Assembly: GCF_963583255.1 (NCBI RefSeq)
Contig: NC_084807.1
Span: 27,850,381-27,914,380, forward strand
From: Pyrus communis
Taxonomy: Eukaryota; Streptophyta; Magnoliopsida; Rosales; Rosaceae
Length of the DNA stretch: 64,000 nt
Reading direction: 5' to 3'
This document shows positions 1 through 13,770 of this stretch, piece after piece. Position 1 is the first letter of the stretch, and each line of letters begins with the position of its first letter. The notes below the pieces were generated by a model, which ran no database searches, was not told the origin of the DNA, and saw only the letters and a program-made list of their open reading frames with translations. The position numbers and the translations under genes are program-made.

Positions 1-1265
1 AGTCTTTCTGATGTCGATTTCGATCGACTGCTGCTGCCAAATCATGGTATTGAAGGGTTTCGCTGTCGGCGGTTGAGGAATAAACTAGTTGGGTTTTTCC
101 CCAGGAGCCATGCCTTTGCTGTGGTGATAAAATTGATGGTGGGGAATCTGAACAAAAGTAGAATTTTTAGTTTGCTATGGCTGGATCTGTGATGGGTCGT
201 GGGTGATCTGCTTTGCAGCAGAATCTCCATGTCCTTGAACTCCATCATTCCATTACTGATTCATCTTGTATGTGCCCATCGGTATGGATCGAAGAACCTT
301 TCACAAAATATGGAAGAATTTTGAATCTACTAGGCAAAAGTTTTGTGCGTCTGTCCTAAGTCTTAGTTCTTACGAGGCACGGAGACTGCCTGCTCTTGTT
401 GCTGGTGATAATGAGCAAGACAATTAGAATTTCTTGTTGGTAATAAAAACCTTAATGATTAATCTCTTTTTTGGGCACATAAACCCAGTCTACTAGATTG
501 AATGAATTATGTTAGAAGAAGTATATTTGTTGTCCTAATACTATATGGTTGCAAAAAGAAGCCCGATTTCGAGTATTAGGGACTTGCTAATGTTCAATTC
601 GACATTCTGAACCAAGAGATTTTTTGCAGTCCTACCAAACTGGTTAACACGATCTGCCTCAAGGTAATGGCCTGTGGAGGCTGTGCTGGCAGTCTAGTTA
701 TCAGCTTTTCGGCTCAATAATAGATTTTGAGTCTTCATTTGTTTATCAGCTTTTGTTTCAATGTTTACTGTTGTTTCTTTTTTATGGTCTAATTTCTGTG
801 CTGATCTTCATCTTTGCTGATTTCAGGTGCGTTGGGTGGAAAACTCCAGAGACATATTTCCTTTGGAGGGTTCTTAGAAAAGTTATCAGAGAGTTCTCAT
901 CAGAAACCAAATCACTGTAAGCATCTAGGATTTGTGATGGTTTTTACTTGATAGTTTCTACAGTTTAGTTTGTATTTATATTCTCATAATCTAATTTAAT
1001 TCTTGATTTTGATTGGCACGGCAATTTATTGACCTGTCTCAATTATTTCATCCTGCAATTTCTTACCATGTATTCTGAAGCTTTTTTGCAATTTTAGACC
1101 GAGTAGTTATATTTATTTCTTTCTGGTTTGCAGACTCCTTCGTGTGCTTGCACTGGGGGTGTACCCACCTCTCTGGTGCAAAGTGGAAAGAAAGTAAGGA
1201 CTGCATCTTGCAGAACTTGTGGTGGCAGACAAACAGTTGATGGGAGTACATCTCTCTGCCAAGGC
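1..1265 (+). other. Probable 5' leader and introns of the first gene
   Basis: No convincing coding exon is visible here. A splice acceptor (TTTCAG) before 827 and a donor (CACT/GTAAGC) after 916 outline a 90-base exon. Read in phase with the downstream exon it contains TAG at 875-877, so it is best taken as untranslated leader. The next exon opens at 1134 after TTTGCAG and is open throughout, but its first in-frame ATG is at 1266. The true transcription start may lie left of the window. Confidence 0.5.
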
Positions 1266-4200
1266 ATGATGAATACAGTACGTGTAGAACTTACAAAATC
1301 TATTAGTCCTTACTTGAACTGGAAGGTTTCAAAGGGTTATCGGAGTGCATCAAGGCGGTCAAGGAAACCTGTTGATAAAAGCAAAAAAATGGGTGCAGAG
1401 CTAGCAGAAAAAAGTGCTAGAAGTGCATCAGAAACATCAGTTTCTGATTCAGAGAAGGTTAATGCTTCACAAGTTTTCCTTTGTTGTTCTTTTGTACCAA
1501 AATTTCTAATGAGAGTGCTTTTCCGATAAGTTTTTTTTCATGTTGCTGATATAATTTTCTGTTTTTCAGCTTGGTGTGGCTGTACTTGGGAGACGATTTG
1601 GTGACAAAATTGAGCATGTACCGATTAAGAAAAGGAGACTTATGGTCCGGTCTCCGTCACCCCCTCCACACCTTGAAGGCAACAAACCACTATTGGATGG
1701 TCGTCATTCTTCAGGTCACAAGTCTTGTCCAAAATCAGTTGGCAAAAAGCATCCCACAAGGAGTGATACTTCTACCCTGACTAGGGTCTGTCATAGTGCC
1801 AGTAGCGGTGCTAATGAGAATTTGAATGATGTGACAAATCAAAAGCATGGTGACGTGGATGACTTTTCTGGTATTGAGATATTGGCAGATGCTGCCTGCA
1901 ACAACATCATAAATGATGACATCAATCATGTTGTGAAGAATCCACTAGGTGAAGATTCACCTTTGGATGAAAAAGATGCATCAACTTCTGCACGGCCTTC
2001 GGAGCAAACAACCATTGTGTCAACTTCTTTAACAGTCATGAGAACTGCTTCAGAATTTTCAGAAGCAAGAGATGTATCAGTCTCTGCAATCTTGGAAGAA
2101 AGTATTGCATCATTGGAAACAGTACATTCATCCCCTAAAGATTTACAACGAGAAGATAAAATAGGAAGCGCCTCTTTTGAAGCTGATGGGTTCAAAATTA
2201 ATACTAACAAAGCACATGACGAAGCAGAAGCAAGATTGAGTTCCTCTAAAGATGTTAGGTTCCACTGGGACCTAAATGTTAGTATGGATGCTTGGGAGGA
2301 ACCTTGTGATTTGGCGATTGCTGATCCTAAAACAACTGCTGCAGATGATATCTCCATGGATAATAAGCAGGGTGCAAACCTCCAAGTTTCAGAAGCTAAT
2401 GAGATACCTAAGGAGGAAGATGCAAAGAATGACATTGCAAGCACCGTGAAACCTCTGTCTGACAATGAGGAACAGGGATTGAAAGCGTGCCCTGAAGTTG
2501 AGTTGAGTTGTGGTAAATGTGTTTCTCCTGATAACGCTTTGGGATCTTCAAAAGATTCTGGTAGCGGTGCTAAAGCTTCCTCTCAGGATGTGAGTGTAGA
2601 TGTATGCATTGATGGTTCCCCTTGTGCTGGATTTGATAACATCGCAGTCACAGGCCCTGTGTCTGAGGAGACCGATAAAACCCCAATTTCCAGCTTTTCT
2701 GTTGAGCATGTGGCTGGTGAACTACCAAGTGAAACTGTCTGTTCAGGAAGTGTTAAGGTTGAAAACCCTGCTTTAGCTTGTGTGCCAGAAGGGGCATCTT
2801 GTGAGATTGAAAGCACTGTTCTAGATGAAGATGGCAAGGGCTCTGGTGCAACATCTAGCGTCCATGATGATCCAGAATCTCTGGAAGAGACGATGGGAGT
2901 AGAAAGCTGTCACTCACTCGCACCCGTTCGCCTTGATTCTGATGATAAATCTGCATCAGGTGCATCTGTTGGAGAAGGCCGGTCGCTGGTGACTATAATT
3001 GCAAAGGAGCCTGTTGAAGCTGCCTCTGACACTCATACTGTCGATTCTCTGCCAAATGATGGTTCTGAGGAAGTAATGCATAAACCTTCAGGGAATCCCA
3101 TGACGAATCAAGTAGCTGCTGCTGGGTCCTCCACTCTTGAGCAATGCCACTATGGTGAAGATAGCTCACGTAGCTTGGATAGAGTAACTAAAGATCCTTC
3201 CAGTGATGGTTATGACTTGAATACTCGTCAAGATGATAAGGATTACATGGTTGGCAAGGGAAACACTCTGGAACCTGAAGCTGGTTACGACTCCCAGTAT
3301 GAAGATGGGGAGCTGAGGGAGTCGGATGTACCATATTGGGAGGAGAATGAAATTGATGATGTAGAAGCTGAATGTGTTGACTATGGTTCTGATACATGTG
3401 ACAGTGAAGCTGCTGATGACTCTATATCAGGGAAAGTTGGAATGGGACCTGAATGCAGAGAAACAGAATTATTTGGGGAGTCAAGGAAAATTGACAGGAA
3501 CATTAAGCTTGTGAGAGGATTGAGTCCAGGATCAGATAACATGTGTGACAAAAATGAACATGCTTTGAGACAATGTTCCGTTGGTTCGAAGACAAAAACT
3601 TCAGGATCTGATCAACTACCTTGTGATTCTGAAGCTTCTTCAAACAGAACTGCGGAAGCAATTGAGGGCTGCACAGCAAGGAGACATGCTGTCAGTGGCT
3701 TCGATGGCTATGATGCCAAACATTCTCCTGCCAACGTGGTTGGGTCAATGGCATCTGACTCCTCAAATAAGATGGGTACTGAATGTGCAAGGCGGAGGAG
3801 GTAAACTCTATTGGTTCTTGTAATCTTTAATGCAACTTTGGTTTTTCTATCTTGGTTACTAATTATTCGTTTGCTTCAGGTTGGGCAACTTTGATTCTAT
3901 TCGCTCTGAGGAAGCTGGTTCTGATCAGTCCATGGGAAGGGAAAAGTATGACTCACGTATGCAGGGTAAAAGCTTCAGAGGTGTGGTTTATTCTTCAGGG
4001 AGTTATTGGGATTCCAAGCGACGCGAATCACCCACTTATCATGGTTCCTTTGGCTCTGGACGCTGTAGGCCAAAAAGTGTTGTTGAGAACCATGGATATG
4101 AGATGGAATCAGACGAAACATTTTCAGAAGCACCAGGAGTTCACAACCGTGTTCGCAGGCAAGCTATAACTTTTTCATCAAATCGTCCGTATCAGGGATC

Positions 4201-5098
4201 GTTTAGAAGAAGATCGCCATCTGAAAGAAATGATGCACACAACATACATAGGGGAATGATACCTATGAGAGATACAAGTCCTGATAGGCGGAGGTTTAGA
4301 CGATATCCACAAGGGGTTAACAGAGGCATCAGGGAGGAGTACCACAGGCCCATACCCGATGATCCCAACGAATGCTCTTATAATGTGCCACGACGAACAG
4401 CCAGGAGAGAACAAAGCACTTCACCTCCTGGCAGAGGACCCGTATATTATAGTAGACCCTACAAAAAGCCCCAGTCTAGATGCAGAAGTCGCTCTCCTCT
4501 TGGATGGAGAGAACTGAATGATATTTCAAGACATCGTGGGAGCAGGTCTCCTGATTATAGGTTTGATTCCAATATCGAGAAGCTGAGGGTGCCTTTCCAG
4601 AAGCAAAATTTCGGAGGCAAGTATGAAGTAGGGTTCGTGTCCTCACCAAAGCGTCGTTTTTCCCCACAACAGAATTCCAGATGGTTTGATGAGTCAAGTA
4701 CAGGTGTAGATCACAATTTCAGGGGCAGTAGATTTGTGGGAAGGCGGTTCCAGCCAGGACAGAGGTTTGACTCAGAGCGTTCTTCTCAGAGATTGAATTC
4801 AGATGGTTACTCTGAATCCATGATTCGTCCAGCAAAATTCTCCGAGTTGCCCAGTGGTGGTAGGGAGTATAGATACGAAGGTAGCGACGATGATAGAAGG
4901 AGACCTGGTGGAAGATTTGAGATCGTTCGCCGCGTCAGGCGTTTTGATTCAGATGGTGTTGTGCGTCAGTTCCGTTTTGATGAAGACCGTTTTGCATCTC
5001 GCAACACACAGAACTACGATGAATCTGACAGCAGGGCAACCGAGAGAAGGCCTCGAGAAGCTTACATAGGAGAGGTAGCGAAGAGGAGAGTAAATTAA
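1266..5098 (+). CDS. Large acidic then Arg/Ser-rich nuclear-type protein, unknown function
   Basis: Three exons join in phase: 1266-1457, 1570-3800 and 3880-5098, giving 1213 residues. The first exon may be coding further left, since it is open from 1134, so the start is uncertain. An IKKRR basic patch and an SPSPPP stretch lie near residue 80. Residues 100-620 are Ser/Asp/Glu-rich and low in complexity. Around residue 637 there is a conserved-looking EDGELRES segment followed by acidic and Trp residues. From about 810 to the end the protein is rich in Arg, Ser, Gly and Tyr, with many RRR, SRSRSP-like and RRF motifs, typical of RNA-associated nuclear proteins. I see no RRM, zinc finger or catalytic domain. 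I recall similar plant proteins annotated only as uncharacterised or dentin sialophosphoprotein-like, and a role in RNA processing is inference from composition. Transcription runs towards the FRO pair (convergent). Confidence 0.8.
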
Positions 5099-6090
5099 GG
5101 TTCCAACGCTGACTCGGTATTAAAACTCCAGCTTCTGGTGCAGCTCAACTCATTTAACCTGCAACATACGTAATTCTGGGAGAAATCCTCCATCACCTTT
5201 GCCGGCATTTCTTCAAATCGATGCGTTACTCAGGCGGATAGGAGTTCTCCCGAATTTTTTTTTATCTGGTGATGGTTGAGCCGAAATATTCGTGCTCTTC
5301 CCGGCGGCAGCCGGCGCTGTGGAAGCTACTCTTACCATTCCAATTGCGCTTAGGCAAATTTTTTTTTAGGTTAGGGCCTGATGTTGCTTTGGTTCATCTT
5401 GATTTTGTTTCTTAATTTTATTTTAGGCATTTTTTAACGATTAGTGAAGAATCTCAAGCTTTTTAGTTTGAAGGCTTCCCTCGATGCCGATCCCTTCTCG
5501 TTGCTGCTTGCTGTGCACGTTTTCTTCGCACTCTCTTGAGTTATAATTTTCCTTTACCTCCTTGTCACATTTGTAAATGCAAGTTTCTAGTGTGAATAAA
5601 TTAATAAATAATTAATGGACCGAAATTAAAGGGGTGTGCAGAGCGTGTGAAATTCGTTTCCCTTGACTTTTATCTATTACTATTAGACGATGAAAAAATT
5701 AATGAAGCTTCAGTTGTTTACGGCCCTAATTAATGAAGAAATTAATGAAACTTTGATTCTTTTTCTTCGACTATTGCCTGTATAAGTAAAAATAAAAAAT
5801 AAAGGAAGCTTGAAAAAAGCTTATGCAATTTAATACGCAGTGAGAACTAACTAATTTTTCATATAAATTGAACAATTCTAAACTAGGATGAATTGAATTC
5901 GTTCTCTTAATATATGCACAATCGCAATTTCTCCACAATGATGGCTAAACTCTTGTGATAAATCCCGAATCAGTGAATCATATTACTGTGACGGTATCTT
6001 AAATCAGCGTTAAGACGCAGTGGCTTGCTTGTTGTAGGTTAAGTCCTCAATCACCTATGACACCATTTTCCTTTTCTTGTAGTTTGAGGT
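5099..6090. other. 3' UTR and convergent intergenic gap
   Basis: This is the AT-rich gap between the converging ends of the large acidic protein gene and the first FRO gene. A probable polyadenylation context (AATAAATTAATAAATAA) sits near 5596-5612. No ORF, tRNA or repeat with recognisable ends was seen. Confidence 0.5.
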
Positions 6091-9007
6091 TTACCAACTG
6101 AAGCTCAGGGAACGGTAATGAAGGTTGTTGGCCAAGCCAGATGAGCAAATTGCAGCCACTTCTTGCCTTATCTTTCTTGGGCCACTAACAAGAACCCCAA
6201 TGCTCGAACCTTCACGCTCAGATAGTATCCCTACAAAAATCAAATGTTAAAACCCTAATCTTTCTCCAAACTCCAATCATCATGTGAAATTAAGAAAAAA
6301 AATATGTAACTCACTCTTAAGATCTGGTCTTCTATCATAGTGCACCGTTGTTGACTCGACGAAAGACCGGTGGGGAAGGCTTTCGAGTTCTTGCTCAGCA
6401 ACGGCAAAGCGCCCGCTCGGCGAAGCAGTTGTCGGTGTTGGTGTGTCCAGGACTTGAATCTGCCCCATCTCCTTGAGGGTCTGTTTCTTGTTCCATAAGA
6501 AAACTGCTGTTGCAGTTGTGGCTATTGATACGCATAAAAATAACATGTTTAAGGCAGATCTAGCTGAGTCAGAATATATCATGCTGGAGTTGTGGTCAAT
6601 TGGGTAGATGTAATATCTTGTGAGGATGCCCATCAGCACAAGAAAGATGACGAAAGACGACGATATGATCATTCCAAGCCAGAGCCAGCTATTTTGGCCT
6701 AGAATTGCAGAAACCGGCGCGTCTGAAGGGTTCGGCTTGAACCAAATTGTTTGGAGGGGTTTGTAGGATTCTGACATGGGTTCTTTCTCTCTTGTCACAT
6801 AAGCTTCGATTTGCAATTGCAAGCGAGAAATGTCGAGGTTTGTGCCCGAAACGGGAAGGATTAGGTCCAACATGGTGAGGTCTAGTGTTTTCCTGAAAAC
6901 AGATACGAGTAGAATTTTTGGAGCCTTGCCGCCTAAGTTATTGGCTTCGAAGAGGAGCTCACGGATGACGGAGATTAACGGAGTAATACCGCTTCCTCCG
7001 CTCACCATCACTATCGTGTCGTGCCTGCACCGGCATTTTCACCATGTTAGAGTTAGCACACACATTTGGCATATGAAAATTTGGGAAAAGGGTTTACAAT
7101 GTGAACACCTTAGCATGTTGCTTGAGGCAGGTCCATACGGTCCTTCCACCGAGACTTGTCGGCGGTCTGCGGGCTGAGAGGATGACAGTTCCTGATACAA
7201 CTTCTGAGACCAATTTCCTTCGCTTTTGATGACAACACTCAGCTTGTCAAGATCGAATTTGCTGCTAGAAGTAACACTAAAAGGATGCCATTGCAGCTTT
7301 GAAATACCAGGCACATTTACAAACACCATGCTTGTTGGAGAATAATTCAGTCCTATGATCAAGTTCAATAAAAACAATTAATGGGAAAGCTCGATGTAGT
7401 ATTCATTTAGCTCTCGTTTGGTGCCTGGGATTGTATCGTCTTTGTATGCTCACCTGGACTCTTGGAGAAGTTCAACTCAACCACCTCACAGGGAAGAACA
7501 CGGGCTGAAACCAGGCGAATTCTACGCTGAGATTGCAAGAAACGTAAGAACCTGTCAATCAGGAAGAGGTAAAAGCCCGGGAGCATGATGCACGCATAGG
7601 AGAACCCCACGTGAAACACAAAGAAGACAAGGAAGACAATGTAGAGATGGTGAGTGTATAAGAAGAGCTCGAAGGTCTTGCGCCTGATGCGAGGGATGCT
7701 CATAGCCCACATGGCTAGTCCTGCAAGCAGAGCAACTTCTCCTGCCACATTCGAAACACCTACCTTGTTCCATTTCAACATCTACACCGGCACGAAAAAA
7801 TTTGCTTCATTGTGAGAATGGCTCATTTCTAAATTGCGTTTTGAAGTTTCGGAAGTTAAAAATTACCTCTGAAATTTGATTAGTGCTCCCCCAATAGACT
7901 ACGTAACATAAACCGTGAGCCGTGAAGAGAGTCATGACAAGATGCCCTAGCCAGATATGGTACTTGATGCTTGCCTCTGATGTGAGGCCAATGATCTGCA
8001 GAATGGAAGAGCATCTGCTCACAGGGAAGAAAAGAAAGGCTAGGCCAATGTTCCCAACTATCCCTAGTGTTAGTGCTACACTTCCCAACTTATTTTCCCA
8101 CCTGCCAAAAAATTAGGACTCGAATTTAGATGAAATGTGGATAAACATAATGGTTAGGGGAAAATTGGCTAATTCCGGAGATAAATTGAAAGTGAGGTAC
8201 AAGTTCAGGGGAATTTCGGCAAAATACTAAAACTATAAATGTAATTTTGAACAAATAGAGATTTCTTACACATGCTCTTTCTTGGCTGCAGCCTCCAGGG
8301 TGGCATATGCAAACATGTCATGTAAGTAAGAAGAGATAGACCAGACAAATAAGGCAATGAACATCACCAGGAAAGAAAGCTCTATCCAAGAAACAATTCC
8401 TAAAGGACCTTTCACCAGCGCAGGCCGATTCCATGATGCCCGGTATGATTTTTTCGCCCTGCTAATCAAAGTGAAAATATAAGAAAAACGTTACATATAG
8501 CTGCGGCATCCCAAGTGTAAGTAAGTTTCGCTCGAGAAAGAGGGTATACCTTTGGTTGTTAATGTCAACATTTTTGTTTCCCATGTGGAGCAATAAGCAG
8601 CCCATGGTTGCTGTAAATAGGATGGGGAATGTGTAAATAAGTATGTCTGCACCTGCAAAAACATCAAACAGAAAAATGCAGTAAGACTAAATGTTTTTTT
8701 TTTTTTTACCGGACGATATTCTGAACTACTCTAATTTACGAGATTTCGAATTTGAGAAAAGTTGTGGGTTTTTTATGAAACCAAACTAACCTTCTTGACC
8801 AAAATACGTGGAATCAGTTTTTTTATGAATATGAGGGAACCATTTCAGATAGTAAGTGTTGGTGGGCATGATGATCCAGATCATCATGTACCCAACAAAC
8901 ACCACCATCAGAAGCAGCCTCATGATTGATCGAACGGTCCTCATTCCTTCACCAGAAGGACTGGTTTCTTGTTCTTTCACCTCTGCTGGACTTGAAGTGG
9001 AAACCAT
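6091..9007 (-). CDS. Ferric reduction oxidase (ferric-chelate reductase), tandem copy 1
   Basis: Eight exons on the minus strand are 8791-9007, 8550-8652, 8270-8458, 7867-8101, 7454-7781, 7109-7352, 6315-7024 and 6091-6230. They join in phase to 721 residues, a normal FRO length. FRO enzymes pass electrons from NADPH through FAD and two haems across the plasma membrane to reduce Fe(III) chelates. Visible evidence: an N-terminal membrane segment and an LVKGPLG motif; the ferric reductase core with haem-ligand candidates H218, H232 (HIWLGH...AHG) and H292/H293, H305 (THH...FH); the FAD motif HPF at 380-382; GPYGPAS; the NADPH motif GGSGIT at 448-453; and the terminal FSW. The C-terminal nucleotide motif reads LVSGPRK where AtFRO2 has LVCGPKK as I recall it. 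By recall it resembles the FRO2/4/5 group. It lies head-to-tail with a second FRO about 2 kb away. TATA and a G-box lie upstream. Confidence 0.93.
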
Positions 9008-9040
9008 CTTTCTACTATAGAAAAGAGGTTTGCTTGATAT

Positions 9041-9050
9041 CTTTATATAG
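9041..9050 (-). promoter_or_regulatory. TATA box of FRO copy 1
   Basis: On the minus strand this reads CTATATAAAG and ends about 35 bases before the ATG at 9007. That would give a very short leader, or an unused box. Confidence 0.45.
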
Positions 9051-9162
9051 CTTGCAATTTTTTAACACGAACTTTTATCTGATTTTTTAACTTTTTGGGA
9101 AATGAAAATATTTACAAATTTTGTCCAATGAAAAACAAACTTAGTCAAATCTTCAGTGAATT

Positions 9163-9168
9163 CACGTG
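9163..9168. promoter_or_regulatory. G-box CACGTG upstream of FRO copy 1
   Basis: A perfect CACGTG lies about 155 bases upstream of the FRO ATG. Iron-deficiency bHLH factors bind E-box/G-box sites in FRO promoters in other plants. Use here is inference from position. Confidence 0.35.
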
Positions 9169-9221
9169 TAAATTGAATAGAAAAAAAAAACAATATTTTC
9201 TATTTATATATAAAGATTCAT

Positions 9222-9420
9222 GGATTTGAGTCTTGGCGTAACGGAATGGTTGCTCTTTTGTGAGGTTTGAGTCATGGAAACAACAATTTTGCAAAGTAAG
9301 GGTAAAGCAACGTCACCACCCCGCCCACCCTCCCCCCCCCCCCCCCCCCAAAAAAAAAAACACCTTCCCCCTCCTCCGACTCGCGCAAAGTGGGGAGCCT
9401 TGTTGACTTGAGGTTACCCT
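9222..9420 (+). mobile_element. Au-like tRNA-derived SINE with long target-site duplication
   Basis: The element has an A-box-like TTGGCGTAACGG, a degraded B-box (GGTTTGAGTC), a C-rich middle with a run of about 17 C then A, and an end resembling the GAGGTTACCCTTTT tail of plant Au SINEs. It is bracketed by near-identical 19-base copies of TTTATATATAAAGATNCAT at 9203-9221 and 9421-9439. This matches target-primed insertion. The family name is from memory. Confidence 0.7.
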
Positions 9421-9439
9421 TTTATATATAAAGATACAT

Positions 9440-11054
9440 TTATCTTAATTTTAATGAAAACACAACGTTGTTTCATTTTACAAATATTATAAATATGAAG
9501 CATTTATTCTACAAATCATAAAGATAATGAATAATTTCGATTATAGCATTTGTACAAATTGTGAATGCAAAAGTTGACTGGTAATGTGAAGGCCGGGTGA
9601 GCTGGAGTGAAAACCAAATAGAGGTCATTGGAGATGCCGAATACTGATCTCAGTGTTCCTTCCAATGCAGTTGTCAACTTGTCTTTGGCATAAATACATG
9701 TCTGCCCATTCCCCAATTCATTTGCATATATATATATGTTTGTCTTTTAGCTTTTGATCCAAGTATTTAATCTCTTCCCTTCTGAATTAGTTGATCCTAT
9801 TAACATTCTAGATCTTAAATTACTCTTAATCAAGAGAATTCATGAACGGATCATCATGAGGTAGTTACTCGTTATCAGAATTATTGATTTATTCGACACA
9901 TATGAATGACTAATAGTCTCCAAATCAAATGAATATGCACTTTTAAAAATGATTTTTAGATGATGATAAAAAAAAAATGAACGATTTCTGATTATGGAGT
10001 TTATACGGTTAAATAATGTCACATTGTTGTGGAATGAGGACATTCCTCTTTACTGAAAATTAGGGAGGTTGTGAATCCGTAACAAAATGTAAAACTAGGA
10101 ACTACATTGATTAGGAGGCATAGTTGATTCCACGCCCGTTTCATATCTCACATCCTTGATTTTATTTTATTTTTTAAAATTTATAATACTAAGGGGAGGA
10201 GAGGGTTTAAAACTATTAGAATAATTTAAAGGAGAGAGGAGTTTCGAACCAAAAACGGGTGGATAGAAATTCAATACCCTATATTTACTGAGTTATTGGA
10301 CCACATTCAATATATTATTGAATTCTCCAATGCATAACTTCACTCAGTAAGCAATAGTAAACATTCCAGTTAATTACCATAGCTTTTAATCATTTTCATT
10401 TATTTATAATAACTTAACTAAGAGCTCAAGTAATTAACAACCGATCTTCCCGTTCCCATGGAATAACAGGAAATTGACAAAACTTCAAAACCTAAAGACA
10501 AATTGATACAATGAAGGCTCGTCCGGCCACTTCGGCCAAAAGATAGTACATAAATAACAATTACAAGGTTTAGAGGGATTATGTGATGCGTGAGTGGAGA
10601 AATTTTTTAGTGTGCCAAGAACAGTCCGCTATACAAAGTGTCATAATACAAGGTTGAATTTTTTATTTTTAAAGTATTCAACCACTTGTATTATAACACT
10701 ATCGGCAGTATTTTTGATAGGTAAAAAGGTGCATGAATATATGAATATTCCATTATTATATACCTCATTGTTTTCTGCAAATGATCAAGTGCCATGGCTG
10801 ATGATGGCTACATAGTAATTAACATTCATTGTACAATAGATTACAAATTATGATACATCAATTATTTATTTCCACCCAACCAAAAAAAGAAAGAAATTAC
10901 AAATCTATAAACATTTTACGTTCACACATCTTTAAAGACGACACGAGAGGTGCTGAAAGCAAATCTCATGAATGACAATTACTGAGCGTTATAATAAAGG
11001 CAAAATTATATTACACAGCAGTAGTTCAGACTGAAACTAGCATGCATGCATGCA
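9440..11054. other. Intergenic gap between the two FRO genes
   Basis: About 1.6 kb of AT-rich sequence separates the 5' side of FRO copy 1 from the stop of FRO copy 2. It holds short open frames with no family resemblance and an ATATAT run near 9726. I see no gene. Confidence 0.5.
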
Positions 11055-13731
11055 TCACCAGTCGAAGCTAATGGACTCGAAGTGCAAATTATCTGCCAAA
11101 CCAGATGAACAGATTTTGGCAACGTCATGTCTCATCTTCCTTGGCCCACACACCAACACTCCAACATCAGATCCCTCGGCCTCCAACAGAATTTCTGGAT
11201 TGCAAACAAAAACAATAATTTATCACTTATCCAAAAATGTGTCGTTACAAGAACATAAACAAGAAAATGGTCGTTAAATTAGGGATACAGAATAAGTTGG
11301 ATAAAAAGCTTATTAGTGGCAAATAACTCATTAGTTACTAATTAAGACTAGAGGCGCAATTAATTAATTAACTTACTCTTGAGATCAGGCCTTGTTCCAT
11401 ACTGCACCTGGGCTTTTTGAGCAATTAAGGTTTCAGGATGGTGTGGAAGGCCTTCAAGTTCTATGTCATGAGTTGGTACTTCCACATTTTGGATTGGCTT
11501 CCCTTCCAAGGCATTTTGTTGTCTCTTGCACCAAAGAAGAATTACACTAGATACCAGGAAAATACAAGAACAGACCAGAAACATGTACCAGAGACAGGTA
11601 AAAGAGTAGTGGTAAATTTCACCAGTGTTGTGGTCAATCGGGTAAATGTAAAAACGAGTGATAAGTCCCAAAGTAACAAGAAACAAGAAGAATGAGGACG
11701 ACACTATTGCAGCAAGCCATAGCCAATTGTTTGGACCTAAAACACTAGAAATGGGTGAGGCCAACGAGTCGGTCTTAAACGACACCGTTTGGATGGGCTT
11801 CCAAGCCAATGCCGGCAGCTGCTCTGTCTCTCTCGTGACATAGGCTTCAATTTGCAAATCTACGAGGGAAAAATCAAAAGGGGTTGAATAAATAGGAAGC
11901 AAGAGTTGTAAAATGGAGAGATCATCTGTGTTCTTGAAGGCACATATAAGCCGCACACGTGGCAAATGGGAATCGGGTTTGGTGGTTTGGAAAATAATTT
12001 CACGGATTATGGAAATGAGAGAAGTGATTCCACTCCCTCCACTGAACATCACCAGAGCCTCGTGCCTTAGAAAATGAGATGAAACGGGACCATAAGGTCC
12101 TTCGACAGAAGCTTGGATTTGATCCACATTTGAAGAGAGTTGCTTGTAGAGTTTTTGAGACCAACCGCCTTCACTCTTGATGACAACACTGAGATTGTGT
12201 GGCTCCATATTAGGGTTTGAAGTCACTGTAAATGGGTGCCATTGCAACTTGGATATGCTTGGCACGTTTATAAACAAGATGCTAGTGGGATTATAATCCA
12301 ATCCTAAAAGAAAACAAAAAAGTAATGGTATAAATTCACGTGTTATAATATAGGTGAATGACACGGTTCATATTTTTAAAATTTAGGATATAGTATTAAT
12401 AAACCAATACCTAACACACATGACAATGACACGTAGACTAATGCATTATAATATGAGTGAGCGATAGAATTAATATTTTCCAAACCTAGCTAGGGTATAA
12501 TAGCTGATATTTTCTAAACCTACCATATAATATGAAATTATGAATAAATAGATGCGCATGAAACACGTAACAAGTATAAATGTGACATATTTAATGATGC
12601 CTAAAGCTAAAAACGTTACTAATACACGCGTTATAATATGAATAAGCTACAAAGTTGATATTAAAATATTTAATGACAGATAATTACCTTGGGTCTTGGA
12701 GAAGTTGAGCTCAATGGTACCACATGGTAAAACACGAGCTAAGACTAACCTGGCTCGTTGGTACGACTGTAAAAATCTCAAGTATCGATCGACGATGAAG
12801 AGGAAGATGCCGGGGAGGAGCATGCAGAAGTAGGAAGCACCAACATGCAGTACGTAGAAGAAGATGTAGAGTGCATAGAGATGGTGAGTGTAGAAAAACA
12901 GTTCAAACATTTTACGCCTAACACGGGGAATGCTTGTGATCCACATGACCATTGCCAACACAATTGCAATCTCCCCAGCTACATTTGATACGTAGGTTTT
13001 GCTCCACTGAAGCAGCTGCAATTAATTAACGTCCAGCACATGTTAAAGGGTTGACCATAACCTCTTAATTAAGTAAATTTGTAGTAAGTTAGTTGGACAG
13101 GGAGTGCTAGTACCGGTAGTTCTTGTACTACACAAACGTATGTGAGTGGCGGCAATGTGTACTTGCCCGTATTTTTTATAGTACTCAAAGCATATTAAGA
13201 TTAGGGATAATTTAGTTGCGGTCCTTAATCCCTAACTGTTATAAACTCAAACCTTATATATTTTAGTTTTTATTGAAATCCCTCTCTTGCTACATAAATG
13301 ACATAATAATAAAAGAGATGCAATAATACCAATAAAGACTCAACTGTTTTTTTTTTTTGGCTTTCATTTACACTACCAATTTAATTATTCAAAATTGTTT
13401 ATGGGTTTTGATAAAATAATAATAATAATAATTGCTTATGGGTGCATTCTAGATTATAGAAAAATGGGATTTTATTTTATTTTTAGAAAATGAGTACATT
13501 TATATAATAAAATTTGGCCACATTTTATATATAAAAAATTGGTACACTTACATAAAAACGTGGGTACATTTTATATAGAAAACAATGGGTACATTTTATA
13601 GTAAAAAAAACAATGGTACATTTTAGATTAAAAAATAAATAGATTTTACATTAAAAAATGGGTACATTTTACATTAAAAAATGGTACTTATAAAAAAAAT
13701 AGGGATACATTTACATATAACAAAGTGGTAC

Positions 13732-13770
<39 letters not shown>

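Noticed and set aside
1926..2465. 179-codon minus-strand ORF inside the large acidic protein gene
   Set aside because: A mirror of Ser/Asp/Glu-rich coding sequence; no independent evidence.
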